Assembly (NCBI RefSeq): GCF_037935975.1
Contig: NZ_CP149817.1
Coordinates: forward strand, 310,001-374,000
From: Teredinibacter turnerae
Lineage (GTDB): Bacteria > Pseudomonadota > Gammaproteobacteria > Pseudomonadales > Cellvibrionaceae
Length of the DNA stretch: 64,000 bases
Reading direction: 5' to 3'
The notes under the pieces are model-generated. The model did no database searches, was not told the DNA's origin, and saw nothing but the letters and a program-made list of their open reading frames with translations. Shown here piece after piece: positions 55,528-62,662 of the stretch (position 1 is its first letter; each line of letters begins with the position of its first letter). Both the position numbers and the translations under genes were made by a program.

Positions 55528-56513
55528 TGACCGTTCTGGCGAAGGCGTCTCACTCTGTGTCTCATATGAAGAATAAAATTCCCTGGGGAACCCTAAAAAA
55601 AGTCGCAAGTGGATTGTTCTTTCTGCTGGTTGCCTACTTGTTAGTCTCGAAGGCGCGAGAACTGGAGTGGAATAAAATCTGGTCCACCTTCCGGGAGACA
55701 GATCCCGCAACGCTGTGGTTGGCAACCGTTATTGGCATGGCCTGTTACTTGGCCTACGCCAGCTATGATTTGATTGGTAGAAAATTGTTCGACGTTGAGA
55801 TTCCCGCGTACAAAACGGTGTTGGCGGCGTGGATCAGCTATGCCTGTAACCTTAATCTGGGCGCGATTATTGGCAGTGTCGCGCTGCGCTATCGGCTCTA
55901 TTCAAGGCTGGGCGTTAAGCCCTCAACAGTCACCAAAATTATGGGTGTAAGTGTATTCAGTAACTGGGCGGGTTATGTGATGTTAGCTGGTGGGCTTTTC
56001 GTCACTGGCGCGTTCGAGCCACCGGAGTCGTGGGCTGTCGGGGATATTGGTTTTCGATTGTTGGGGGGGGTATTCCTTGCGCTGGTTGCCACGTACGTGG
56101 GTGTTTGCGCTTTCGCTAACCAGCGAACCTACCGGCTACGGGATCGTGAATTTACGCTACCCGAGTTAAAAATTGTTGCCTGGCAACTGACCACGGCGGC
56201 TGTTCACTGGACACTTATGGCAACAGTGATCTATCAGTTTTTTCAAGGCGACCTGGACTTTACAACGGTCTATATCGCGCTGTTAGTAAGCTGTGTGGCT
56301 GGTGCTGTTTCACATGTTCCTGGTGGGCTTGGGGTGTTGGAAGCTGTATTCGTGGCGTTGCTCGCCGGCGAGTTACCTCGGCACGAAATACTCGCTGGGG
56401 TGTTTGCATATCGATGTGTTTTCTACTTTGTACCACTGGCTTTTACACTGCCCTTGTACGGAATTTTCGAAACAGTACTGGCAAAAAAATCGGATGCCTC
56501 AACTGCTGATTAG
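55527..56513 (+). CDS. ybhN: UPF0104 membrane protein YbhN
   Basis: 328 residues with about eight membrane helices. Motifs NLNLGAIIGSVALRYRLYSRLG and SHVPGGLGVLEAVFVALLAG are those of the UPF0104/LPG-synthase-TM family. In E. coli ybhN sits after clsB, as here; a link to lipid or lipid-linked-sugar movement is proposed for the family but not shown for this protein. ATG 55527 overlaps the clsB stop by one base; an internal ATG at 55566 is an alternative. Confidence 0.85.
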   Translation: MTVLAKASHSVSHMKNKIPWGTLKKVASGLFFLLVAYLLVSKARELEWNKIWSTFRETDPATLWLATVIGMACYLAYASYDLIGRKLFDVEIPAYKTVLAAWISYACNLNLGAIIGSVALRYRLYSRLGVKPSTVTKIMGVSVFSNWAGYVMLAGGLFVTGAFEPPESWAVGDIGFRLLGGVFLALVATYVGVCAFANQRTYRLRDREFTLPELKIVAWQLTTAAVHWTLMATVIYQFFQGDLDFTTVYIALLVSCVAGAVSHVPGGLGVLEAVFVALLAGELPRHEILAGVFAYRCVFYFVPLAFTLPLYGIFETVLAKKSDASTAD

Positions 56514-56526
56514 CGTAGGGCTGAAC

Positions 56527-56583
56527 TAGGGCCTGTTAACACTAATTCGATTCATTCTGTTGAATTAGTGTTAACAGGCCCTA
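56527..56583. repeat. Perfect 22-base inverted repeat (MITE-like or terminator)
   Basis: Arms 56527-56548 and 56562-56583 are exact reverse complements (outer ends TAGGGCC and GGCCCTA, inner AATTC and GAATT) around a 13-base loop. The outermost pair is TA at both ends, as left by IS630/mariner-type elements. It lies 14 bases after the ybhN stop, so it may also act as a transcription stop, but no T-tract follows. Confidence 0.8.
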
Positions 56584-56631
56584 ACAGTGTCATGGCTTGA
56601 TATCTTCGCTACTGCGCTTGATGACAGAAAA

Positions 56632-56671
56632 GCAGCGTTTCTTTGCTGTTAACCTAGCAAAGAAACGTTGC
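56632..56671. repeat. Hairpin, 16-base arms with one mismatch
   Basis: Left arm 56632-56647 (starting GCAGCGTTTC) and right arm 56656-56671 (ending GAAACGTTGC) pair at 15 of 16 positions with an 8-base loop GTTAACCT. It lies 48 bases after the previous inverted repeat. Either a second mobile-element scrap or a structured RNA. Confidence 0.7.
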
Positions 56672-57207
56672 GAAGTTAATAAGCGCTACAGGGAAGCGGC
56701 GCTATTGCAGAAAGGAAAATAAAGCCATTGCAATATCAAAAAAATCATACACTGTCGCCTCATTTCCAGCGCGATATCAATTGACTGCATTGTCTAAATG
56801 ACTACCGGGTGGGTCGTAGAATCCAGCTTGATAGGAAAAGGCTTCGCATAGTTTGCGAATGGGTTTGGATAAGTTTAAGTAAGCTTAAAAGCGCTTAGGT
56901 AGTACTTAAAGCAAACAGGGCGCAAGATGAAGCCGTAGTAAAATATGTGCAGAAATATACCGCTATACAGATGGCAAAAAAATACAGGATTCGCGCCTAA
57001 TGTAAACAAAGTCGAACGATCAGTGTCGGAATCTTAGCGGTCGTAGTGACGATGGTGATATGGCGTGAGGTGAACTCGTCGGAGGGGAGGGTGTTTTACG
57101 ATGTGCAATACCCGCTGACTGTTGTGAGTGCTCGCAGTCTTAATTACGTGGTTCAATGGGTCTTTCGATCCATTGAACCGGTAAATACGCAAGCTTGTCG
57201 AATTCAT

Positions 57208-57654
57208 CTACTGAACTTCGTGCAGGGCTTCTTCTTTTTCTTCCTGAAACTCGCCACCTAGCGAGGTTTTTTCTTGTGGATTTAATACATCGCCGGCTTG
57301 TGGGAAGAAATCTTTTTCTTCGTCGTCAAGATGGTGATGAATTAACTCCCGTAATTCCTTGGCGGTAGCCAACCAGGCAGGAGATGATGGGTCGGTGGAC
57401 TCCAGTTTTTCCATCAACTCGTCCATCTCGTGATGTTCAGCTACACCATGGCGAGCCATTTCCTGGGTTTCGTCCGCCTCAATCAGCGGTACGTAAAAAT
57501 GTCGCTCCTCAGCAATGGCATGGGACTTAAGTTCTGCGGAGAGCTGGCCGAATAGTTCGTGGCGCTCCTTGGTATCGCCGGAAGTGCGCACCAACGCATT
57601 GGCCAGTTGTCGTTGCTTTTTATGATCTTCACGTAAGGCTTGAAAAATATTCAT
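57208..57654 (-). CDS. Hemerythrin-domain protein
   Basis: 148 residues. A four-helix hemerythrin fold with likely diiron ligands His11 (REDHKK), His45 and Glu49/50 (KSHAIAEERHFY), His74/75 (AEHHEMDEL) and His107-109/Glu112-113 (HHHLDDEE). It could bind O2, NO or iron or sense stress. AAGGAGA lies 7 bases before ATG 57654; the earlier GTG would add seven residues. A degenerate homologue is at 58549. The neighbouring CsbD and small membrane protein hint at a general-stress group. Confidence 0.85.
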   Translation of the reverse strand: MNIFQALREDHKKQRQLANALVRTSGDTKERHELFGQLSAELKSHAIAEERHFYVPLIEADETQEMARHGVAEHHEMDELMEKLESTDPSSPAWLATAKELRELIHHHLDDEEKDFFPQAGDVLNPQEKTSLGGEFQEEKEEALHEVQ

Positions 57655-58019
57655 GGAGAATCTCCTTTTATACACTTGAGCGGATTTGAAAAGTGATATC
57701 TGGGTAGTGTATTAACCGGAATTTTTTGCTTTAAAATGCCATGATAAAAATATTCATGACGTTTTAGGCTGATAAAATCACATCTTGGTCAATACAAAAC
57801 CAATTCGCCTGTTCGAATCTGCTATTGGTTTATGGTCCTTGAAAAAGACACTCGCGTTAATACGCGTTACACAAATAAGGAGCAATTAGTTTGCCAAATG
57901 TTAAGAGAAAATATTTTTTGTGTATTTTAAATCGTTCCGTTTAACTATTAATTCTTCGACGAGCAGGCACGATGGACACTTCAATAATCAAGCTGCATGG
58001 ATAATTCGGATTTTGGTTT
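57655..58019. other. Divergent intergenic region
   Basis: 365 AT-rich bases between the hemerythrin gene on the minus strand and a membrane protein on the plus strand; it should carry both promoters. No strong operator symmetry is seen. A plus-strand frame at 57920-58150 overlaps the membrane-protein gene in another frame and is a shadow. Confidence 0.5.
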
Positions 58020-58418
58020 ATGAATACAGTTCAAGTAGGCTTTCTGGTTTCTATCGCAATGGTGGTTCTGTCCTTGGGTGCGTTGGTTACCTTCATATAC
58101 ACAGCATCGGCAGATTTCTTTTGCGAGCATGTGTTCAAAGAAGCCGGTAACCCGGGATTGAGCCCGCTGCGGATTGTTAAAAATCTCGTGGGCTGGTGTC
58201 TGGTCGTGGCGGGTATTGCGATGCTGGTACTCCCAGGGCAGGGGCTGTTGACATTGCTGGTGGGAGTGGGATTGTGCGACTTTCCGGGTAAGTCGGCGTG
58301 TAATCGCTGGCTTCTAAAAAAGGGCTATTACCATCGAGCTGTGCGCTGGTTGAATCAGTTTAGAATGAAGCTTGATAAGCCCGATTTTGTCTTGCCCGAT
58401 GCCCCCGAGGATCAATAA
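58020..58418 (+). CDS. PGPGW-like small membrane protein
   Basis: 132 residues with two to three membrane segments: FLVSIAMVVLSLGALVTFIY at the start and LVGWCLVVAGIAMLVLPGQG followed by LLTLLVGVGLCDFPGK. The P-G-Q-G-L-L turn is that of the PGPGW family (usually P-G-P-G). Function unknown. Its ribosome site is weak (TTCGGATTTTGGTTT before the ATG). Confidence 0.65.
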   Translation: MNTVQVGFLVSIAMVVLSLGALVTFIYTASADFFCEHVFKEAGNPGLSPLRIVKNLVGWCLVVAGIAMLVLPGQGLLTLLVGVGLCDFPGKSACNRWLLKKGYYHRAVRWLNQFRMKLDKPDFVLPDAPEDQ

Positions 58419-58515
58419 AAGCGGATTGAACCAGGATAACCTTCAGAGCACTTGGTCACCGGGTTTTAATAAACGTGCGTAGGCGAACTCTGTGTCTGAA
58501 GGCAGGGTAGGGCTG

Positions 58516-58535
58516 GTGTTGTGTTGTGTTGTGTT
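58516..58535. repeat. Pentanucleotide repeat GTGTT x4
   Basis: Four exact copies of GTGTT lie 14 bases beyond the stop of the degenerate hemerythrin gene (on the minus strand). The short tract could vary by slippage but lies outside any supported gene. Confidence 0.7.
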
Positions 58536-58548
58536 TTGTAAAGAGCCT

Positions 58549-58986
58549 CTAAGCAACATCCTGTTGCATATGCGCGCGTTGGCTCGTGTTTGCGTGGAGC
58601 GGTGCGTTCGCGCTCTGCTGGCTGCCGAGCATGCGAGTAAAACGGGCTTCTTCTTCGGCGAGATGTTGGTAAACCGCTTCGCGTAGTTCGTTTGCAAAGG
58701 GGCGCCAGTGGTCGGCAGCAAAGTCTGCACCGTGTAGCTGCTCGATGAGCTGTTGGATGCGCTCGTATTCTGTGGTTTCGTGAAGGTCAGATAAGAAGCC
58801 GTAGTAGGGCGTCATGCTTTGCGGCTCAAGCTCATACTCAGGTTTGCCTGGGTAAAAATCGATCTCGCTCAAGAGCGCCTGGAAAACACGCTCTCGATCT
58901 TCCGGATCGCCGTGGGTTTCAACCAGCTCGTCTGCCAAGTGTCGCTTCTTATCTTGATATTCCTGAATCGTTTGCAAAAAATGCAT
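58549..58986 (-). CDS. Degenerate hemerythrin-family protein
   Basis: 145 residues, aligning without gaps for its first 50 residues with the hemerythrin at 57208 (QDKKRHLADELVETHGDPEDRERVFQALLSEI, quoted in parts, against HKKQRQLANALVRTSGD). Expected ligands are lost: Asp10-His11 is Tyr-Gln, and His45 is Tyr. The C-terminal His and acidic pair (YQHLAEEEARF) remain. It is unlikely to bind a normal diiron centre. GGGA lies 7 bases before the ATG. A pentanucleotide repeat lies just after its stop, in 58516-58535. Confidence 0.7.
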   Translation of the reverse strand: MHFLQTIQEYQDKKRHLADELVETHGDPEDRERVFQALLSEIDFYPGKPEYELEPQSMTPYYGFLSDLHETTEYERIQQLIEQLHGADFAADHWRPFANELREAVYQHLAEEEARFTRMLGSQQSANAPLHANTSQRAHMQQDVA

Positions 58987-59128
58987 GTTTCATCCCGCCT
59001 TTACAAAAGTTTTGAACGTTTTTCACGTAAATTGTTAAGCATCGAACTGTTTTAATAACAAATTCTTGCATCTGAGGCTGAAATAGCAATTTGTTTGCCA
59101 TAAAAAATCCGCAAATTGAATGTGGCAT

Positions 59129-59152
59129 AACACATGCACTATCTCATGTGTT
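59129..59152. promoter_or_regulatory. Inverted repeat upstream of the CsbD gene
   Basis: AACACATG and CATGTGTT are perfect reverse complements with an 8-base spacer, about 65 bases before the ATG. The position and spacing fit an operator site in the CsbD promoter region. The binding protein is not known. Confidence 0.4.
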
Positions 59153-59216
59153 GATGAAGCGGTGTTTAAGCTCCGTATTCAGGAAAACGAAAATTCAATT
59201 ATGAGGAGTATGTATT

Positions 59217-59414
59217 ATGAATAGCGATCAATTTTCAGGTCAGTGGCACCAGATTAAAGGCGGTATTCGAGCCAAGTGGGGCAAGCTGACCGACGACGAT
59301 ATGGAAATGGTTCAGGGTAACCGCGAAAAACTGGTCGGCAAGATCCAGTCGCGCTACGGTAAGACCAAGGAAGAAGCTAAGTCCGAAGTGAATAGCTATA
59401 TTGATTCACTCTAA
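59217..59414 (+). CDS. CsbD-family stress protein
   Basis: 65 residues, MNSDQFSGQWHQIKGGIRAK and KLTDDDMEMVQGNREKLVGK being the classical CsbD pattern (W-x-Q-x-K-G ... D-D). Small hydrophilic general-stress protein of unknown mechanism. GAGGAG is 8 bases before the ATG. The upstream 230 bases carry an AACACATG/CATGTGTT symmetry at 59129-59152 that may be a regulator site. Confidence 0.9.
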   Translation: MNSDQFSGQWHQIKGGIRAKWGKLTDDDMEMVQGNREKLVGKIQSRYGKTKEEAKSEVNSYIDSL

Positions 59415-59473
59415 GCAAACAGGCATGTACTGAAATGTTGGCAGAGCGGAGGCTTCTCTGGTCTGCCAACAAT

Positions 59474-59527
59474 TATAAGAACAGTAAAATAGAGGGCTTC
59501 TATAAGAACAGTAAAATAGAGGTCTTC
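59474..59527. repeat. Tandem duplication of a 27-base unit
   Basis: TATAAGAACAGTAAAATAGA followed by GGGCTTC is repeated directly, with one change (GGGCTTC to GGTCTTC). The two copies, 59474-59500 and 59501-59527, lie between the CsbD gene and the convergent response-regulator gene. No coding role is seen. Confidence 0.85.
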
Positions 59528-59579
59528 AAGGAATGGCTGTTCCGCCAGGCAGGTATTTTTTTGAACAGAAGGCAGCTGC

Positions 59580-59954
59580 CTACTGTAACGTCGCGAGTAA
59601 CAATTCCAGGTAAGTGCCTTCCAGCGGCTTTACCAAATAATCTTTCACGAACGGGTAGTCCATACACCGTATCTTATCGTCGCTTTGGTCGGACGATGTT
59701 AGCATGACTATTACCGAGCAAATATCATTTCGCGCAGCATAGGCGGCGAGGAATTCGTGTCCGTTCATTCCGGGCATACTGATGTCCACGAATATTACGT
59801 CCGGTAACCTATCCATTGCATCCAGCATATTCAGCGCCTCTTGCCCATCGTACGCGCTGTGCAGTCGTACATCCGTATCTAACTCATCAATGGCGTATTG
59901 CGCAATGACGTGGTCGGCTTCGTTATCGTCGATAACTAAAATATGATAGGTCAT
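59580..59954 (-). CDS. CheY-like response regulator
   Basis: 124 residues, a lone receiver domain: VIDDNEAD, phospho-Asp in IFVDISMPGMNG (near residue 56), LTSSDQSDD and the Lys in DYLVKPLEG. No output domain. Its ATG overlaps the TGA of the histidine kinase by four bases (ATGA), so the kinase is its partner. The C-terminus faces the tandem duplication. Confidence 0.92.
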   Translation of the reverse strand: MTYHILVIDDNEADHVIAQYAIDELDTDVRLHSAYDGQEALNMLDAMDRLPDVIFVDISMPGMNGHEFLAAYAARNDICSVIVMLTSSDQSDDKIRCMDYPFVKDYLVKPLEGTYLELLLATLQ

Positions 59955-60800
59955 GATGCTTGTGGTATGTCCTGAGCCGTGAGAGGGATGGAGAACTCAA
60001 AGACGGTCTCCGATGCAGTTGGCAGTAACGTAATACTACCGCCCATTTTATCGATGCTTTTTTTGACCATATACAAGCCAAGCCCTGCGCCAAAAGAGAC
60101 CTGGGGGTGAAATCGCTTGAACATCCCAAATATTTGAGGTAGAGCGGATTCAGGAAAGCCCAAGCCATTGTCGCGCACTCGCATGGTCAGTGCCGACGAT
60201 TTTATGGCTGCATCTATCGCTATGTAGGGTGCTTCGCTACGGGGGTTGTAGTATTTGATCGCGTTCGAGACGAGGTTTTCAAGCACCAGTGTCAAATTGC
60301 TTATGTCTAGTGACAGCGGGAGGTGGGGCTCGATATGCAAACGTATATCCAGCAGGTGGTAGCCATCAAGATTGGAGAGCTTTTTTAAAACGTTTTCAAT
60401 TAAATTCGTTAAGTCTACGGCCACTATTTCGCTGGTTGTGTGTCTTAATCTGGTCAAGCGTAGAATATCAGTAACCAGAGACTCCAGTTTTTGTAGCGAC
60501 TCACGTACGATAAAAAGATATTTTTCTGATTTTTCAGTGTCGCCTTTACGCAATATCTTTAGCGTTATTTCGAGAAGCTTTATTGATGAAACCAGCGGAG
60601 AGCGCAAATCGTGTGAGGTGCGATAAGCGAACTCCTCAAGCTCTTGGTTTGCTTGCTTTAACTCGCCTTCTGTTCGTTTGAGGTCGGTAATATCGCTGGA
60701 TACACCAAGTAAGAACGCCTCATTATTTTCGGTTAAAAATCGCTTTTTTCGGGTTAGAAGAACTCGATTTCTTGCAGTTTCCACTGTTTCAGAAAAACCA
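59951..60800 (-). pseudogene. Histidine kinase, N-terminus missing (broken in PAS domain)
   Basis: Readable from the middle of a PAS domain (RNRVLLTRKK ... LGVSSDITDLKRTE) through the dimerisation site EEFAYRTSHDLRSPL (His phosphorylated) and the HATPase motifs NLVSNAIKYYN, DNGLGFP, FGAGLGLYMVKKS to a TGA at 59951. The minus frame stays open to 60994, but beyond about 60800 it is antisense to the GGDEF-EAL gene, so the PAS N-terminal half, any sensor part and the original start are missing. No ATG with a ribosome site is seen near the break. Kinase domains look intact, so activity from a chance start cannot be excluded. Confidence 0.75.
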
Positions 60801-62339
60801 GTTGCGCTGCACCGTGATGATGTGAAGGCCACCCTGGAGGAGCTGCGAAGTGCGTTAAAAGTGGGAAATAATTTAAAACGAGAAGTCCGCCTGGTATCGC
60901 CTGTAGGCCAGGTGCGCTGGACGGAAATGAATACGCAGGTGTTGTTCGACGAACGTGGAGCTATTCTAGGGTTCTTGGCGACGTTTGCCGACATAACCGA
61001 ACGCTATATTCATCAGGAACGGCTGCGTCATGTGGCCGAGTATGACAGCCTGACAGGGCTCGCTAATCGATATCTATTTCAGGATCGACTGAAGCAGGCA
61101 TTTTTTACTTCCGAGCGAGAAGGGGCGGAAGTGGTAGTGATGTTTCTGGATCTGGATGGGTTCAAAATTGTCAACGACTCGTTGGGGCACGCGGTAGGTG
61201 ATAAATTACTTAAAAAAGTTGGCGAACGCTTGCTGAATATTTTACGCAGGGTCGATACCGTGGCGCGATTTGGTGGCGACGAGTTTGTTATTTTACTCAA
61301 TCCGCAAGAGAAACAATTAGCCGTGGCCGAGGTCGCCAGTAAAATCATTCAGTCTTTAGCTCAAACGTATCAAATAGACGGTAATGAAATTTGCGTGACA
61401 TCCAGTATTGGTATTTCCGGTGGTACGGCTAAAAACGCTTCGCCGGAAAAGCTAATGAAACAGGCGGATGCCGCTCTCTATCTCGCCAAGTCAGAGGGTA
61501 AAAATAATTTTCAGTTATTTAATGAAGCTCTGGATAAAGAAGCGAAAAAACGCGTATTTATGGCGAGACAAACACGCTCGGCCTTAAGGCACAACCGGTT
61601 CTTTCTGGAGTATCAACCCCTGGCGAATATAAAGCGAAAGGAAATTGTCGGTTTTGAGGCGCTGGTACGCTTTAACGATGAATTGGGACGCTGCGTTTAT
61701 CCCGGTGATTTTATAGCGATTCTGGAAGAGAGCGGCGCAATTGTTGAAGCTGGCAACTGGGTGATAGACGAAGCCTGCAGGCAACTTTCCCAATGGCATG
61801 CCCAGCAGCTCTTTCCGCTCGATGGTTTTATGTCGATAAATGTTTCCCCGAAACAGTTTTTAGACGATTCCCTGCTTGATTCGATTCTTGGTTCCTGTGA
61901 ACGGTATTCTATTCGGCCGCAGTGTCTTACGATTGAAGTCACCGAGAGTGTGCTGATTGATAAACCCGCGAAAATACAACGCACCATGAGTCAATTGAAG
62001 GAACAGGGTATCCGGTTTGCTCTCGACGACTTCGGTACCGGCTATTCATCGCTTACCTATTTACAGCAATATCCCTTCGACCACTTGAAAATTGATAAGT
62101 CTTTTGTGGCTAATTTAGGTTCCGACGAAAATAGCGCAAAAATTACTAAATCAATTATTGCCCTGGGTAAATCCATGGGGTTGACGGTAACTGCTGAGGG
62201 CGTTGCGGATGAGCCTACGCTAAAAATTCTATCTGTCTATGGTGCCGATTATTATCAGGGCTATTTTCTTGGTCGCTCCACTGTCGCCGATACGGCTATC
62301 GCACAATTTAATCGTGCTTTGGCTGCGGCAGCAAATTAA
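60801..62339 (+). pseudogene. GGDEF-EAL c-di-GMP enzyme, N-terminus missing (broken in PAS domain)
   Basis: Readable from the second half of a PAS domain (VALHRDDVKATLEEL ... LGFLATFADITERY) into GGDEF (SLTGLANRYLFQDRL, RFGGDEFVILL) and EAL (GFEALVRFNDE, DDFGTGYSSLTYL, KIDKSFV). Both catalytic signatures are complete, so the diguanylate-cyclase and phosphodiesterase parts look sound. Upstream of about 60800 the frame is antisense to the histidine kinase; the only open-frame start there is a TTG at 60678 inside it. The gene seems to have lost its own promoter, start and first half of the PAS domain. Confidence 0.75.
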
Positions 62340-62662
62340 CGCCCGGCCAGTCGTAGCTTTACAATAATGCTGGGGTTTGGCGTTATTTGCTGTAGCCGAC
62401 ATGCGGCATTTATCTTTTTGCTCGCGTGGCGTCATATTTTCTCTTTTGTTGCTTCCTACGTTCTCCCGTCCCGGGTAATCCGTTGCCTTGTCTAATTTAG
62501 TGACGCTCAATACCGGTATACAAGTAAATTTTTACGGTAAGCTTGCCAGGCCCCACGGCAAACGGGTGCGCGAAAGTGCAGTATCGCGTGTTTATCTGCC
62601 ATTTTTCGGGGTAAGCCGGTGGCATGTGCCACTATCAATCTTTCCGTGAAAGGAGAATAAGA
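62340..62662. other. Intergenic region before the GH30 gene
   Basis: About 320 bases, with AT-rich patches at 62510-62540. A minus-strand frame (62229-62510) overlaps the end of the GGDEF-EAL gene and is a shadow. A promoter for the GH30 gene is expected near 62540-62640; none is clear. AAGGAGA at 62649-62655 is its ribosome site. Confidence 0.5.

Larger units (their letters stand above)
56514..57207. other. Non-coding region with two large inverted repeats
   Basis: About 690 bases with no supported gene. It holds a 57-base perfect inverted repeat (56527-56583) and a 40-base near-perfect hairpin (56632-56671), then the AT-rich, TTAAG-rich stretch 56860-56920, and another hairpin, GGTTCAATGG/CCATTGAACC, at 57150-57179. 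The frame 57046-57261 has no ribosome site and overlaps the hemerythrin gene end. The region could be a mobile-element remnant plus untranslated leaders, or hold a small RNA. Confidence 0.55.

Noticed and set aside
57046-57261. 71-codon frame before the hemerythrin gene
   Set aside because: No ribosome site and it overlaps the end of the hemerythrin gene; codon content looks random.
60678-60800. Plus-strand start of the GGDEF-EAL gene at TTG 60678
   Set aside because: This stretch is antisense to the kinase coding region and contains no PAS homology; the homology begins at about 60801.
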